Notes: generated from the letters alone by a model not told the origin. Positions 51,700-60,292 are shown, counted from the first letter of the stretch. The stretch: DNA of 64,000 bases from Flavobacterium circumlabens (GCF_004345565.1 NZ_SLWA01000010.1:142591-206590), one strand, 5' to 3'. Program-made: numbers and translations.

Positions 51700-53181
51700 A
51701 TGGATATCGAAAAAGACTATATAAAGCTGATCTTTGGGCTAAAACTCAAGCAAGTCAGAACACAAAAAAATCTTTCTCTTTTTGGCTTAGCCAAATTGAC
51801 AAATCTTTCAAAATCGTACTTAAACGAAATTGAAAAGGGTAAAAAATATCCAAAAACAGATAAAATTTTGCTTTTGTGCGAACATCTGGACGTTACTTAC
51901 GACCAAATGGTTTCTTTAAAACTTGATAACAACCTTGCTCCGATTGGAGAAATTTTAAAATCCGGAATTTTAAAAGAGATTCCGTTAGAGCTTTTCGGCA
52001 TTCAGGAAGCGGATTTAATAGATATTATTGCCAATGCTCCCGCCAAAGTCAATGCCTTTATCAGTACTATAATTGAAATTGCGCAGCATTATAATCTTAG
52101 CAGGGAAAGTTTTTTTCTGGCTGCCTTAAGATCTTACCAGGAGGCCCACAGCAATTATTTTGAAGATCTTGAAGATAAAGTGATTGCTTTTTCAAAATCA
52201 TTCCAGATTAATTTGGATTCTAAAATCACGATTGAAGAACTGGAGGCCATTCTTACAGAGGAATTTGATTACACGATAAAAGAAATCGCTTTTACAGATC
52301 AGGAAGCTTTGGAAGATTTACGATCTATTTATGTTCCGAAAAGCAGGACTTTACTGCTTTCAACAGAAATCGACAATCCACAGAAAGCTTTTATTCTCGC
52401 CAAAGAAATCGCCTACAATTATTTAAAAATATCCGATCGTTTGCTGACTTTTAGCTGGATCAAATTTGAAAACTTCGATCAGGTCCTGCATAATTTTTAC
52501 GCTTCTTATTTTGCCGGCGCTTTATTATTACCAAGACAATTGGTAGTGGGCAAAATCAATGACTTCTTACATAATGAAAAGCCAAATCCGGAAGAATTTG
52601 TCGCTCTGATCGAAAGTTTCGAAGTTTCTCCCGAATCCTTTTATCAGAGACTGACCAATTTGCTGCCCAAAGATTTTCATTTGAAAAACTTATTCTTTTT
52701 AAGAATGTCTCACAGAATTGGTTCTGACGTGTATCAAATCAAAAAAGAACTACACATTACCAATCAGCAGGAACCTCATGCAAACGAAACCAACGAGCAT
52801 TATTGCAGAAGATGGGTTTCAGTAAAAACCATAGATGAAGCCATCAGGCAAAACAAATCACACTTTTTTGATGCTCAGATTTCCAGTTATGTACATAGTG
52901 GAAATGAATATCTGGTTTTTTCATCGGCTACAAAAGATCCTTTTGTAAACAATAATATCCGCAGTATTTCAGTTGGAATTTTAATCAATCCGACAATGAA
53001 AAAGAAATTCAAATTCATCGAAGGAAAGCCGCTCGTAAAACGAATTGTGGGTGTTACCTGCGAAACCTGCGACGTAAAGGATTGTCTGGAAAGAGCCGCA
53101 CTTCCAATTGCACTGGAAAAGAAAAAACGTCACGAAAATACCGATGCAGTTGTACAGCAATATATCTCGCAATACAGCTAG
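51700..53181 (+). CDS. ScfR/RamB-like XRE-family regulator of the glyoxylate shunt
   Basis: 493 residues. The XRE HTH (about 11-70) reads LKLKQVRTQKNLSLFGLAKLTNLSKSYLNEIEKGKKYP. The middle corresponds to an IrrE/ImmA-like domain without the zinc peptidase motif, and the C-terminus is DUF2083-type with three close cysteines (GVTCETCDVKDCLERAALP). This architecture occurs in short-chain fatty-acid regulators such as ScfR and RamB that respond to acyl-CoA and control acetate metabolism. Divergent from aceB/aceA, so it is the likely local regulator. Confidence 0.85.
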   Translation: MDIEKDYIKLIFGLKLKQVRTQKNLSLFGLAKLTNLSKSYLNEIEKGKKYPKTDKILLLCEHLDVTYDQMVSLKLDNNLAPIGEILKSGILKEIPLELFGIQEADLIDIIANAPAKVNAFISTIIEIAQHYNLSRESFFLAALRSYQEAHSNYFEDLEDKVIAFSKSFQINLDSKITIEELEAILTEEFDYTIKEIAFTDQEALEDLRSIYVPKSRTLLLSTEIDNPQKAFILAKEIAYNYLKISDRLLTFSWIKFENFDQVLHNFYASYFAGALLLPRQLVVGKINDFLHNEKPNPEEFVALIESFEVSPESFYQRLTNLLPKDFHLKNLFFLRMSHRIGSDVYQIKKELHITNQQEPHANETNEHYCRRWVSVKTIDEAIRQNKSHFFDAQISSYVHSGNEYLVFSSATKDPFVNNNIRSISVGILINPTMKKKFKFIEGKPLVKRIVGVTCETCDVKDCLERAALPIALEKKKRHENTDAVVQQYISQYS

Positions 53182-53251
53182 ATTGTTAGACTTCTTAGAT
53201 CTTTAGACTTTTTAGATTGTTGAATTTCCTGGATTGTTAGATTTTTAGACT
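53181..53251. repeat. degenerate TTAGATT word repeat
   Basis: Five or six imperfect copies of TTAGAnTTnTTAGA-like words, close to the 8-bp array at 63907-64000. It lies just after the regulator gene. Confidence 0.6.
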
Positions 53252-53326
53252 ATAATAGCCTTATTCACGCAGTTGAACCTCTGTACCTTTGAACCTTTGC
53301 AACTATGAACCTCAGAACCTTTTTTT

Positions 53327-53342
53327 CTTAATCTAGGTTAAG
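53327..53342. promoter_or_regulatory. palindrome CTTAATCTAGGTTAAG upstream of pirin gene
   Basis: 16-bp palindrome with one mismatched pair, 22 bases before the -7 box of the pirin gene, so it covers the -33 position. An identical copy with the same spacing precedes the YceI gene (54473-54488). Confidence 0.8.
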
Positions 53343-53364
53343 TGCATTTCATGCATGTTGATCG

Positions 53365-53372
53365 TAAATTTG
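53365..53372 (+). promoter_or_regulatory. -7 box TAAATTTG of the pirin gene
   Basis: Perfect TAnnTTTG match, 30 bases before the ATG at 53403. Confidence 0.75.
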
Positions 53373-53402
53373 TACTATTAAAATAACAAAACACTTATCA
53401 TC

Positions 53403-54119
53403 ATGGAAAATATAGTATTACATAAAGCGGAAACAAGAGGAAATGCAAATCACGGATGGCTTAACGCTTATCACAGTTTTAGTTTTGCAAGCTGGTACAA
53501 CCCGGACAGAATTCAGTTTGGAGCACTTCGCGTTTTGAATGATGACACAATTGCGGGAGGAATGGGTTTCGGCACGCATCCTCACGATAATATGGAAATC
53601 ATTACCATTCCGTTAGAAGGCGATTTAGCCCACAAAGACAGCATGGGAAATACTGAAATCATCAAAAATGGTGATATTCAGGTTATGAGTGCCGGAACTG
53701 GAGTTCAACATAGTGAGTTTAATCCAAATGCTGATCAGCAAACTAAATTATTGCAAATCTGGCTGTTTCCAAACAAAAGAAACGTAGCACCACGTTACCA
53801 GCAAATTACTCTGAATGTATCCGACAGACACAATAAACTGTCTCAAATCTTATCTCCAAATGCAGACGATGAAGGGGTTTGGATTCATCAGGACGCCTGG
53901 TTCAACATGGGGAATTTTGATGCCGGAATTGCAACAGAATACAAAATCAAAAAAGAAGGAAACGGCGTTTACGCTTTCGTTTTAAAAGGAAATGTAACAA
54001 TCAACGGTCAGGAGTTAAACACTCGTGATGCTGTTGGAATTTCAGGAACTGATACTTTAAATATCAAAGCAACTACTGATGCTGAATTTTTATTGATGGA
54101 TATTCCGATGAACTATTAA
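53403..54119 (+). CDS. pirin family protein (quercetinase YhhW-like)
   Basis: 238 residues, two cupin domains. Metal ligands are in FGTHPHDNMEIIT (H58 and H60 by position) and SAGTGVQHSEFN (H and E), the usual pirin pattern; AYHSFSFASWYNP is the family N-terminal hallmark. Bacterial pirins open quercetin or act as redox- or metal-responsive proteins. The promoter carries a palindrome shared with the neighbouring YceI gene, so the two are probably co-regulated although transcribed separately. Confidence 0.93.
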   Translation: MENIVLHKAETRGNANHGWLNAYHSFSFASWYNPDRIQFGALRVLNDDTIAGGMGFGTHPHDNMEIITIPLEGDLAHKDSMGNTEIIKNGDIQVMSAGTGVQHSEFNPNADQQTKLLQIWLFPNKRNVAPRYQQITLNVSDRHNKLSQILSPNADDEGVWIHQDAWFNMGNFDAGIATEYKIKKEGNGVYAFVLKGNVTINGQELNTRDAVGISGTDTLNIKATTDAEFLLMDIPMNY

Positions 54120-54261
54120 TTCATAAACAACACATACTTTTTTTTTCAGGAAACGATAATAAATCTGTTTATCAGATTGTTATCGTTTTTTTTCTTACAT
54201 ATTTCACAAATTATCTTAAGTGGACAATAGAAGACTTTAAATCTAAAAGCAGGCAAAAAAA

Positions 54262-54402
54262 GGTCTCTCGCAGATTTTGCAGATTCAGCGGATTTTATTC
54301 CTTGTTTAGATAGATTTTTTTAGAAAAATAAGCAGCATGCGCAGATCATTTATAAACGCACTCTAACAAATAGATCTGCCCAATCTGCAAAATCTGCGGG
54401 AA
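54262..54402. repeat. GCAGATTT-type inverted word repeat
   Basis: Left CGCAGATTTTGCAGATTCAG and right end whose reverse complement reads CCGCAGATTTTGCAGATTGG, with about 80 bases between; same design as the other word repeats but different words. Confidence 0.7.
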
Positions 54403-54472
54403 ACAAAAAACCATTCTTAATCCGTAAATCTGCAGCAAAAAAAATAAGGATCAAATTAACAGTTTTTCATTT

Positions 54473-54488
54473 CTTAATCTAGGTTAAG
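54473..54488. promoter_or_regulatory. palindrome CTTAATCTAGGTTAAG upstream of YceI gene
   Basis: Identical to 53327-53342, and the distance to the -7 box is the same 22 bases. The identity extends a few bases either side (TTT before, TG after). Confidence 0.8.
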
Positions 54489-54510
54489 TGTCTTTCGATT
54501 ACTCCCGACG

Positions 54511-54518
54511 TAACTTTG
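54511..54518 (+). promoter_or_regulatory. -7 box TAACTTTG of the YceI gene
   Basis: Perfect TAnnTTTG match, 41 bases before the ATG at 54560. Confidence 0.75.
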
Positions 54519-54559
54519 TCCTATCAAAATGAAATTATTATTATTTAAAAAATAAAATT

Positions 54560-55093
54560 ATGGCAACTACAAAATGGGCAATTGACCCAACACATTCAGA
54601 AATTGGTTTTAAAGTTAAACACATGATGTTTACAAATGTTTCAGGAAAATTTGGAACTTACGATGCAACAATTACGACAGAAGATAATGACTTCGAAAAC
54701 GCTGCAATCGAATTTTCAGGTGATATCGCTTCTATCGATACCGCAAATGCAGACAGAGACGGTCATTTAAGAAGCGCTGATTTTTTTGACGCTGAAAACA
54801 ATCCTAAATTAACTTTCAAATCTTCTTCATTCAAAAAAATTGACGCCGGAGATTATGAAATCACCGGAGACTTAACGATTAAAGGTGTTTCTAAATCAGT
54901 AACTTTTCCGGTAGACTTCAGCGGAATCATGACTGATCCATGGGGAAATACAAAAGTTGGATTAAGCATTGAAGGGAAAATTAACCGTAAAGACTGGGGA
55001 TTAAACTGGAACTCTGCTCTTGAAACCGGTGGTGTTTTAGTTGGAGAAGAAGTAAAACTGAACATAGAATTACAATTTGCGAAACAAGCATAA
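54560..55093 (+). CDS. YceI family lipid-binding protein
   Basis: 177 residues. The lipocalin-like beta-barrel signature is WAIDPTHSEIGFKVKHMMFTNVSGKFG, followed by FDAENNPKLTFKSSSF, DLTIKGVSKSVTFPVDF and the end WNSALETGGVLVGEEVKLNIELQF. There is no signal peptide, so unlike E. coli YceI this member is cytoplasmic. YceI proteins bind polyisoprenoids or amphiphiles. Shares a promoter palindrome with the pirin gene. Terminator follows. Confidence 0.93.
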   Translation: MATTKWAIDPTHSEIGFKVKHMMFTNVSGKFGTYDATITTEDNDFENAAIEFSGDIASIDTANADRDGHLRSADFFDAENNPKLTFKSSSFKKIDAGDYEITGDLTIKGVSKSVTFPVDFSGIMTDPWGNTKVGLSIEGKINRKDWGLNWNSALETGGVLVGEEVKLNIELQFAKQA

Positions 55094-55125
55094 TCAGAAT
55101 ATTAGGTTTTAATTTGGTTGGTTTT

Positions 55126-55160
55126 AAAAGCCTGCACTTTTTAGAAAGTGCAGGCTTTTG
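55126..55160 (+). terminator. YceI gene terminator
   Basis: AAAAGCCTGCACTTT pairs with AAAGTGCAGGCTTTT around TTAG, then T-rich sequence. Confidence 0.92.
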
Positions 55161-55170
55161 TTTTTTTAGT

Positions 55171-55246
55171 TTGCCGCGAATTGCGCTAATTTTTACGTCT
55201 AAAAAGTAAAAAATAATTTGTCTAAATTCGTGCAATTTGTGGCAAA
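55171..55246. repeat. TTGCCGCGAATT...TTTGTGGCAA inverted word repeat
   Basis: Opens TTGCCGCGAATTGCGCTAAT and closes AATTCGTGCAATTTGTGGCA; related to the CACGAATT words at 48321-48472. Confidence 0.65.
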
Positions 55247-55253
55247 AAAACCT

Positions 55254-56120
55254 TTAGCGAATAGTCCTATTTCTAAATTCAGTTGGTGATAATCCGGTTT
55301 GTTTTTTGAAAACTCTGGAGAAATACGAATAATCTTCGTAACCAACGGCATACGCAACTTCATTTATGGCTAATTGTTTGTCGGCAAGCATTCTTTTTAT
55401 TTCGAGAATTACACGATCCATAATTACCTCTGTGGCTGTTTTTTGTAAAATTTCGTTACAAATTCTATTCAGATGTTTTAAGGTGATGTGCAATTGTTCT
55501 GCATAAAATGAAGGCAGTTTTTGAGTTTTAAACTGTTTTTCTAAAAGAACTTCAAATGCGCTGATCTTTATATTATAGGAATGTGTCTGATGAGAATAGG
55601 TTTCTCCATACTTACGGGCAATTTCGATATGAATACAGTCTAATAAATTCAGCATTTTATCCAGCTGATATTTACCATCCTGATTGTTTTCGTGAATTAG
55701 TAAATCAAAATAAGGCAGGATCTTCGGAATTTCTTTTTCTTCAAAAACCATTTCCGGCCGATTGTGAATGGAATGATAAAAATTATACTCATTGATATTT
55801 TTCTGTCCAAAATACAGATTATAAAGCTCCTGCGAAAAGATAACCACAAAACCTTCAATATCTTCAGACAAACTCCAATGATGCATTTGTCCGGGCTGCA
55901 AAACGAACAGACTCCCTTTTTTAATTTCGAATTGATCAAAATCTACTTCATGCTGCCCCGACCCATTCGTAAAAAATACCATTAAATATGAATCATGCCG
56001 ATGCGGTTCTTCGATAAAACTGTGGCTTTTTAAATGCTCCTTAAAAATATTGACGTAGAAATCACGATGAATATCATTGCAACTAAAATTCTGAACAGTA
56101 TAAATTGGGTATTTCTTCAT
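55254..56120 (-). CDS. AraC family transcriptional regulator
   Basis: 288 residues. The N-terminal cupin-like sensing domain has EPHRHDSYLMVFFTNGSGQHEVDFDQFEIKKGSLFVLQPGQMHHW (about 40-85). The C-terminal AraC domain (about 190-288) carries two HTH units, with INEVAYAVGYEDYSYFSRVFKKQTGLSPTEFR as the signature of the second. The effector is unknown. It converges on the YceI gene and is a candidate, but not the only one, for control of the pirin/YceI palindrome. Confidence 0.92.
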   Translation of the reverse strand: MKKYPIYTVQNFSCNDIHRDFYVNIFKEHLKSHSFIEEPHRHDSYLMVFFTNGSGQHEVDFDQFEIKKGSLFVLQPGQMHHWSLSEDIEGFVVIFSQELYNLYFGQKNINEYNFYHSIHNRPEMVFEEKEIPKILPYFDLLIHENNQDGKYQLDKMLNLLDCIHIEIARKYGETYSHQTHSYNIKISAFEVLLEKQFKTQKLPSFYAEQLHITLKHLNRICNEILQKTATEVIMDRVILEIKRMLADKQLAINEVAYAVGYEDYSYFSRVFKKQTGLSPTEFRNRTIR

Positions 56121-56185
56121 AACAAATGTCTTTATTGTGCTATAAGTAGCGAAGATATAAAAAAGACTTTTAATGGATTGTAAAA

Positions 56186-56193
56186 TACCTTTG
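56186..56193 (+). promoter_or_regulatory. -7 box TACCTTTG for the DUF983 gene
   Basis: Perfect TAnnTTTG match, 23 bases before the ATG at 56217. Confidence 0.7.
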
Positions 56194-56216
56194 TATAAAT
56201 AAAAAATAACAAAGTC

Positions 56217-56579
56217 ATGTCAAATACACTAGTCCATATTTTGAAAAATGAATGTCCGAATTGTCATAAAGGAAAAGTTTTTAAAGACAAGAATATTTTT
56301 CTGAATTTCGGCTTTCCAAAAATGAACGAATACTGCAGTCATTGTAATTACAAGTTTCAAAAAGAGCCCGGTTATTTCTTTGGTGCCATGTATGTAAATT
56401 ACGGATTAACAGTCGCTCAGGGCATTGCAACCTATTGTATCGCTCAGTTTTTCTTTGAAAGAAATTTCGACCTGAGAATCATTCCGATTATTGCGGTGGT
56501 CATTACTTTATGTACTTCTTTCAATCTCCGATTTTCAAGATTAGTGTGGATTTATATGTTTAAGGATTATACAAGCTAA
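56217..56579 (+). CDS. DUF983 family membrane protein
   Basis: 120 residues. Two CxxC pairs (NECPNCHKGKVF at about 13-16 and YCSHCNYKF at about 41-44) form a likely zinc ribbon, followed by the family motif EPGYFFGAMYVNYG and two membrane helices (about 60-80 and 88-105). The function is unknown. Cytoplasmic zinc ribbon plus membrane anchor. Followed by fabD with its own promoter. Confidence 0.9.
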   Translation: MSNTLVHILKNECPNCHKGKVFKDKNIFLNFGFPKMNEYCSHCNYKFQKEPGYFFGAMYVNYGLTVAQGIATYCIAQFFFERNFDLRIIPIIAVVITLCTSFNLRFSRLVWIYMFKDYTS

Positions 56580-56588
56580 AAAAAGTGT

Positions 56589-56596
56589 TATTTTTG
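56589..56596 (+). promoter_or_regulatory. -7 box TATTTTTG for fabD
   Basis: Perfect TAnnTTTG match, 56 bases before the ATG at 56653. Confidence 0.65.
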
Positions 56597-56652
56597 CCTT
56601 TCAATTGAAACTAATTTTTCAATTCAAAAAAATTCAATCTTAAATTAGACAA

Positions 56653-57528
56653 ATGAAAGCATACGTATTTCCGGGTCAGGGCGCACAATTTACAGGAATG
56701 GGCAAAGACTTATATGAAACATCGGCTTTAGCCAAAGAATTATTCAAAAAAGCCAATGAAATTTTAGGTTTTAGAATTACAGATATTATGTTTGAAGGCA
56801 CTGCCGAAGAACTGAAAGAAACAAAAGTTACACAGCCGGCCGTTTTTTTACATTCGGTTATTTTAGCCAAAACTTTAGGCGAAGATTTTAAACCGGAAAT
56901 GGTGGCGGGGCATTCTTTAGGAGAATTTTCAGCATTGGTTGCTAACGGAACTTTATCTTTTGAAGATGGTCTTAAATTAGTTTCCCAACGTGCTTTAGCC
57001 ATGCAAAAAGCTTGTGAAATTACTCCGTCTACAATGGCTGCCGTTTTGGGCCTTGCAGATAATATTGTTGAAGAAGTTTGTGCTTCTATTGATGGAGTTG
57101 TCGTTGCTGCAAATTATAACTGTCCGGGACAATTGGTGATTTCCGGAGAAACTACTGCTGTTGAAAAAGCTTGCGAAGCGATGAAAGCTGCCGGAGCAAA
57201 ACGTGCTTTGATTTTACCTGTTGGAGGAGCTTTTCACTCGCCAATGATGGAGCCTGCAAGGGAAGAACTGGCTGCTGCGATTGAAGCAACAACTTTTTCA
57301 GCTCCTGTTTGCCCGGTGTATCAAAACGTAACTGCAAGCGCGGTTTCTGATGCCAACGAAATCAAAAAGAACTTAATTATACAATTGACTGCTCCGGTAA
57401 AATGGACACAGTCTGTACAACAAATGATCGCTGATGGCGCAACTTTGTTTACTGAAGTAGGACCCGGAAAAGTTTTAGCCGGTTTGATTAATAAAATTGA
57501 TAAGGAAGCTGTTACGGCTAATGCTTAA
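56653..57528 (+). CDS. fabD: malonyl-CoA:ACP transacylase
   Basis: 291 residues. Start FPGQGAQFTGMGKDLY, nucleophile serine in VAGHSLGEFSAL (S88), catalytic histidine in GGAFHSPMM, and oxyanion-region QPAVFLHS; all FabD hallmarks. It loads malonyl groups on acyl carrier protein for fatty acid elongation in the cytoplasm. It stands apart from other fab genes here. Terminator at 57581-57615. Confidence 0.96.
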   Translation: MKAYVFPGQGAQFTGMGKDLYETSALAKELFKKANEILGFRITDIMFEGTAEELKETKVTQPAVFLHSVILAKTLGEDFKPEMVAGHSLGEFSALVANGTLSFEDGLKLVSQRALAMQKACEITPSTMAAVLGLADNIVEEVCASIDGVVVAANYNCPGQLVISGETTAVEKACEAMKAAGAKRALILPVGGAFHSPMMEPAREELAAAIEATTFSAPVCPVYQNVTASAVSDANEIKKNLIIQLTAPVKWTQSVQQMIADGATLFTEVGPGKVLAGLINKIDKEAVTANA

Positions 57529-57580
57529 ATTTTAGTAATCAGTCGCAGTTTTTAGTTTTCAGTTGAAAAGCTATATAAAA

Positions 57581-57615
57581 ATAAACCCTCATAAATTTTC
57601 ATTATGAGGGTTTAT
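57581..57615. terminator. bidirectional terminator between fabD and the toxin gene
   Basis: ATAAACCCTCATAA pairs with TTATGAGGGTTTAT; A/T flanks on both sides. Confidence 0.9.
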
Positions 57616-57617
57616 TT

Positions 57618-57944
57618 TTATAGTTCCTTAGCTTCTTTGCAATAATTATTTATAATTCCGGTAATCAGATAATTTTGGTTTCTCTTTTCAAAGAATATGT
57701 ACCAGGTCGTTTTGGCATTGGCTTTATAAAAAATATAATTTGAACCCAGATATAGGAGTTTTTCCGAAGTTTTCTTGTGAGGTGTTTTTTTAATCCTTTC
57801 CGGAACAGCATCGTAAATCTTAGAAACATATTCTTCTGCAGATTCAATAAAACTAAAATATTCTTTTTTATATAATGTAATCACCAAATCATCAAGATAT
57901 CGAATAATGTCTGATGTAAAGATAACTTCTATTTCCCCCACCAT
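57618..57944 (-). CDS. RelE/ParE-like toxin (predicted)
   Basis: 108 residues. The pattern IEVIFTSDIIRYLDDLVITLYKKEYFSFIESAEEYVSKIYD, then a central LLYLGSNYIFYKANAKTTWYIFFEKRNQNYLITGIINNY, matches small RelE/ParE-fold proteins (helix pair followed by a beta-sheet with Lys, Arg, Trp and aromatic residues). RelE toxins cut mRNA at the ribosome and ParE toxins block gyrase; which applies is unknown. Its start overlaps the upstream 64-residue gene by 16 bases, as in antitoxin-toxin pairs. Confidence 0.72.
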   Translation of the reverse strand: MVGEIEVIFTSDIIRYLDDLVITLYKKEYFSFIESAEEYVSKIYDAVPERIKKTPHKKTSEKLLYLGSNYIFYKANAKTTWYIFFEKRNQNYLITGIINNYCKEAKEL

Positions 57945-58123
57945 TCTCTTATTCTTCTAATTGACTCTGCTTTTGCCTGCTCTGGCGTTAATCCTTTTGC
58001 AAATTCAGCATCAAAATCAAAAGTATCAGGATCAATTCCCTTCAATTTTGGTTTCTGAACTTCGTATTCTACCGCAGGTTCTTCTGCCTTATTCTTTTTC
58101 TGATTTTCATTCTTCTCATTCAT
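57929..58123 (-). CDS. small acidic antitoxin-like protein
   Basis: 64 residues. A disordered charged N-terminus (KNENQKKNKAEEPAVEYEVQ) precedes a short helical region (FDAEFAKGLTPEQAKAESIRRIREWW). No DNA-binding motif is recognised, so it does not look like a typical Phd, RHH or HTH antitoxin; it could be an antitoxin of the type that only wraps the toxin. It overlaps the toxin gene by 16 bases and precedes it in the same operon. Confidence 0.65.
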   Translation of the reverse strand: MNEKNENQKKNKAEEPAVEYEVQKPKLKGIDPDTFDFDAEFAKGLTPEQAKAESIRRIREWWGK

Positions 58124-58171
58124 AATCCCATTCTTTAGATAACGAATTTACAACAATTTCGTTAAATCAAA

Positions 58172-58207
58172 AAATTCCAAATAGTCCATCCTGATCATTT
58201 GGAATTT
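58172..58207 (-). terminator. terminator of the DMT transporter gene
   Basis: On the minus strand AAATTCCAAAT pairs with ATTTGGAATTT and a T run follows. Confidence 0.8.
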
Positions 58208-58241
58208 CTTTTGAAGCCGCAATATATACTGTTGTTCGTGT

Positions 58242-59147
58242 CTAAAGGAGATTCTTTTCTTTCTTTTTATAATTAATAATAAAAACGCCTAAAATAATAA
58301 GTATCGTTGCAATGATGAAATCAACTGTAATTTTTTCATTTAAAAGCAACCAGCCTAGAAAAACAGCTATAATTGTATTTACATAAGACAGGATAGAAAC
58401 CTGTACTGCCGTAACACGTTTTAAAGCATAATTATAACAGAAAAACGCAATCACAGATCCAAAAACAGATAAATACAAAGAAGCAAAAATACTTCTTGAA
58501 CTCCATGAACTCAAATCCGGATTTGGTGAAAAGATAAAAGCTAAAACAAGCTGAATACAAGAAGCCATTGTAAATTGATAAAATAAATTGAGTGCAATAT
58601 TATTAGATTTATAGGCATGCGTTTTTGTATAAATCGTCCCGGCTGCCCAGGCCAAAATGGCCAAAATCATAAATAATACTCCAATTTTATAATCCTCATC
58701 CAAAAAGGAACTAAGTCCGTCTTTAAATATAAAAATAACGCCCGAAAATCCGATAATTACTCCTACAAATCCTTTTAAGCTTGCTTTTTGCAGTCCGAAC
58801 AAAATACTGCCAATAAAAATAAGTATGGGTGACATGGCACTTATTACAGATGCTAATCCGCTTGGTAAACTCTGCTCCGCAATAGTTGTAAATCCGTTAG
58901 CAATAACAATCATTAGTACAGACGGAACGAGTTGGTATTTTAAATTTTTCCAGCCAATCCATTTCAGTTCTTTTTTAAACAACAAAATAGTCATTACTAT
59001 CAGTCCTGCCAATCCCTGGCGTATAGAAGTTACAAACCAGGGCGGAATTGTTTCTACCGCAACCCTAATTCCTAAAAATGTGGTTCCCCAAATGATGCCA
59101 ACAGCTGCTAAGGCAAAAATTAATTTATAATCTAAACTTTGTTTCAT
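58242..59147 (-). CDS. EamA/DMT-family metabolite exporter
   Basis: 301 residues with ten predicted membrane helices in two EamA repeats (repeat 1 about 8-145, repeat 2 about 155-295). Family patterns are GIIWGTTFLGIRVAVETIPPW, LPSGLASVISAMSPI and FLGWLLLNEKITVDFIIAT. It probably exports amino acids or small metabolites across the inner membrane; substrate unknown. Transcribed alone. Confidence 0.9.
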   Translation of the reverse strand: MKQSLDYKLIFALAAVGIIWGTTFLGIRVAVETIPPWFVTSIRQGLAGLIVMTILLFKKELKWIGWKNLKYQLVPSVLMIVIANGFTTIAEQSLPSGLASVISAMSPILIFIGSILFGLQKASLKGFVGVIIGFSGVIFIFKDGLSSFLDEDYKIGVLFMILAILAWAAGTIYTKTHAYKSNNIALNLFYQFTMASCIQLVLAFIFSPNPDLSSWSSRSIFASLYLSVFGSVIAFFCYNYALKRVTAVQVSILSYVNTIIAVFLGWLLLNEKITVDFIIATILIILGVFIINYKKKEKNLL

Positions 59148-59171
59148 GATAATTAAATTCCTTTTTTAAAT

Positions 59172-59212
59172 AAAAAATCCCAAACTATACTACTATAATT
59201 CGGGATTTTTTG
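59172..59212 (-). terminator. terminator of the galE/aminotransferase operon
   Basis: AAAAAATCCC pairs with GGGATTTTTT; an inner TATAGTAGTATA-type pairing extends the stem on the minus strand. Confidence 0.8.
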
Positions 59213-59242
59213 TTTGCAGTAAAGATGCACTGCTGTGAGTCT

Positions 59243-60256
59243 TTACGATCGTACTTTTTGTTCCCATTTCCAGGCGCTTGCCATTGCTTCATCTAATGTT
59301 AATTGTGCTTTCCAGCCCAAAACATCATTAGCTTTATCGGTATTAGCATACGCTTCAGTGATATCTCCTTCCCGGCGTGGCATAATTTTATAGGGTAATT
59401 TGGTATTACTTACTTTTTCAAAACTGTTGATGACCTCAAGAACAGAACTTCCTTTTCCCGTTCCCAGATTAAAAGTCTCGACTTTAGCCAGATTCTTTTT
59501 ATTGAACAAACGCTGCAAAGCAATAACGTGTGCTTTTGCCAAATCTACAACATGAATATAATCACGGACTGCAGTTCCATCCGGCGTTGGATAGTCATTC
59601 CCAAAAACTGATAATTCCTTACGCAATCCCATTCCGGTTTGCGTAATAAAAGGAACCAGATTTTGAGGAACTCCTAATGGTAATTCTCCAATTTCCGTAC
59701 TTGAATGCGCTCCAACCGGATTAAAATAGCGCAATAAAATAGCACTAATATTAGTCACTTTAGCGGTATCTGTTATAATTTCCTCCCCGATCTGCTTTGT
59801 ATTTCCGTAAGGAGACATGGCTGCCTGAACCGGAGCATCTTCTGTAATTGGCATTTTTTCAGCCTGGCCGTAAACCGTGCAGGATGAACTAAAAATGAAA
59901 CTTGCCTCTGGTTTTTGCTGCAATTGCTGTAACAAATACACTAAAGTACCAATGTTGTTTTCATAATATAGCAATGGATTTTCAACACTTTCGCCAACTG
60001 CTTTCGAAGCCGCAAAATGAATAACCCCGGTAACATCGTTATGTTTTTTAAAAAAATCCTGAACTGCTGTTTTTTCTCTTAAATCTATTTTTTCAAACAG
60101 TGGCAGTTTTCCTGTAATTTTCTCAATTCCTTTTAAAACATCTTCCGAAGAATTAGAAAGATCATCAATTATCACAACTTCAAAGCCTTCATTTTGCAAT
60201 TCGACTACAGTATGCGAACCGATAAATCCTAATCCTCCTGTTACTAATACTTTCAT
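59243..60256 (-). CDS. galE: UDP-glucose 4-epimerase
   Basis: 337 residues, SDR extended fold. NAD-binding TGGLGFIGSHT (7-17), SSSCTVYGQ and the catalytic Y-x3-K in SPYGNTKQIGEE are present, with NPVGAHSSTEIGE and TPDGTAVRDYIHVVDLA typical of GalE. It interconverts UDP-glucose and UDP-galactose for surface polysaccharides. Follows the DegT aminotransferase gene by 36 bases on the same strand, so they share an operon. Confidence 0.95.
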   Translation of the reverse strand: MKVLVTGGLGFIGSHTVVELQNEGFEVVIIDDLSNSSEDVLKGIEKITGKLPLFEKIDLREKTAVQDFFKKHNDVTGVIHFAASKAVGESVENPLLYYENNIGTLVYLLQQLQQKPEASFIFSSSCTVYGQAEKMPITEDAPVQAAMSPYGNTKQIGEEIITDTAKVTNISAILLRYFNPVGAHSSTEIGELPLGVPQNLVPFITQTGMGLRKELSVFGNDYPTPDGTAVRDYIHVVDLAKAHVIALQRLFNKKNLAKVETFNLGTGKGSSVLEVINSFEKVSNTKLPYKIMPRREGDITEAYANTDKANDVLGWKAQLTLDEAMASAWKWEQKVRS

Positions 60257-60292
60257 TTTGTGGTTGTTTTATGGCTAATATTTTAGTTTTAT

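Larger units (their letters stand above)
54120..54559. other. 440-base intergenic region with word repeat and YceI promoter
   Basis: It holds an AAACGATAAT/ATTATCGTTTTTTT-type hairpin after the pirin gene (about 54150-54192), the CAGATTTTGCAGATT repeat (54262-54402), the shared palindrome (54473-54488) and the TAACTTTG box (54511). No gene is seen. Confidence 0.7.
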
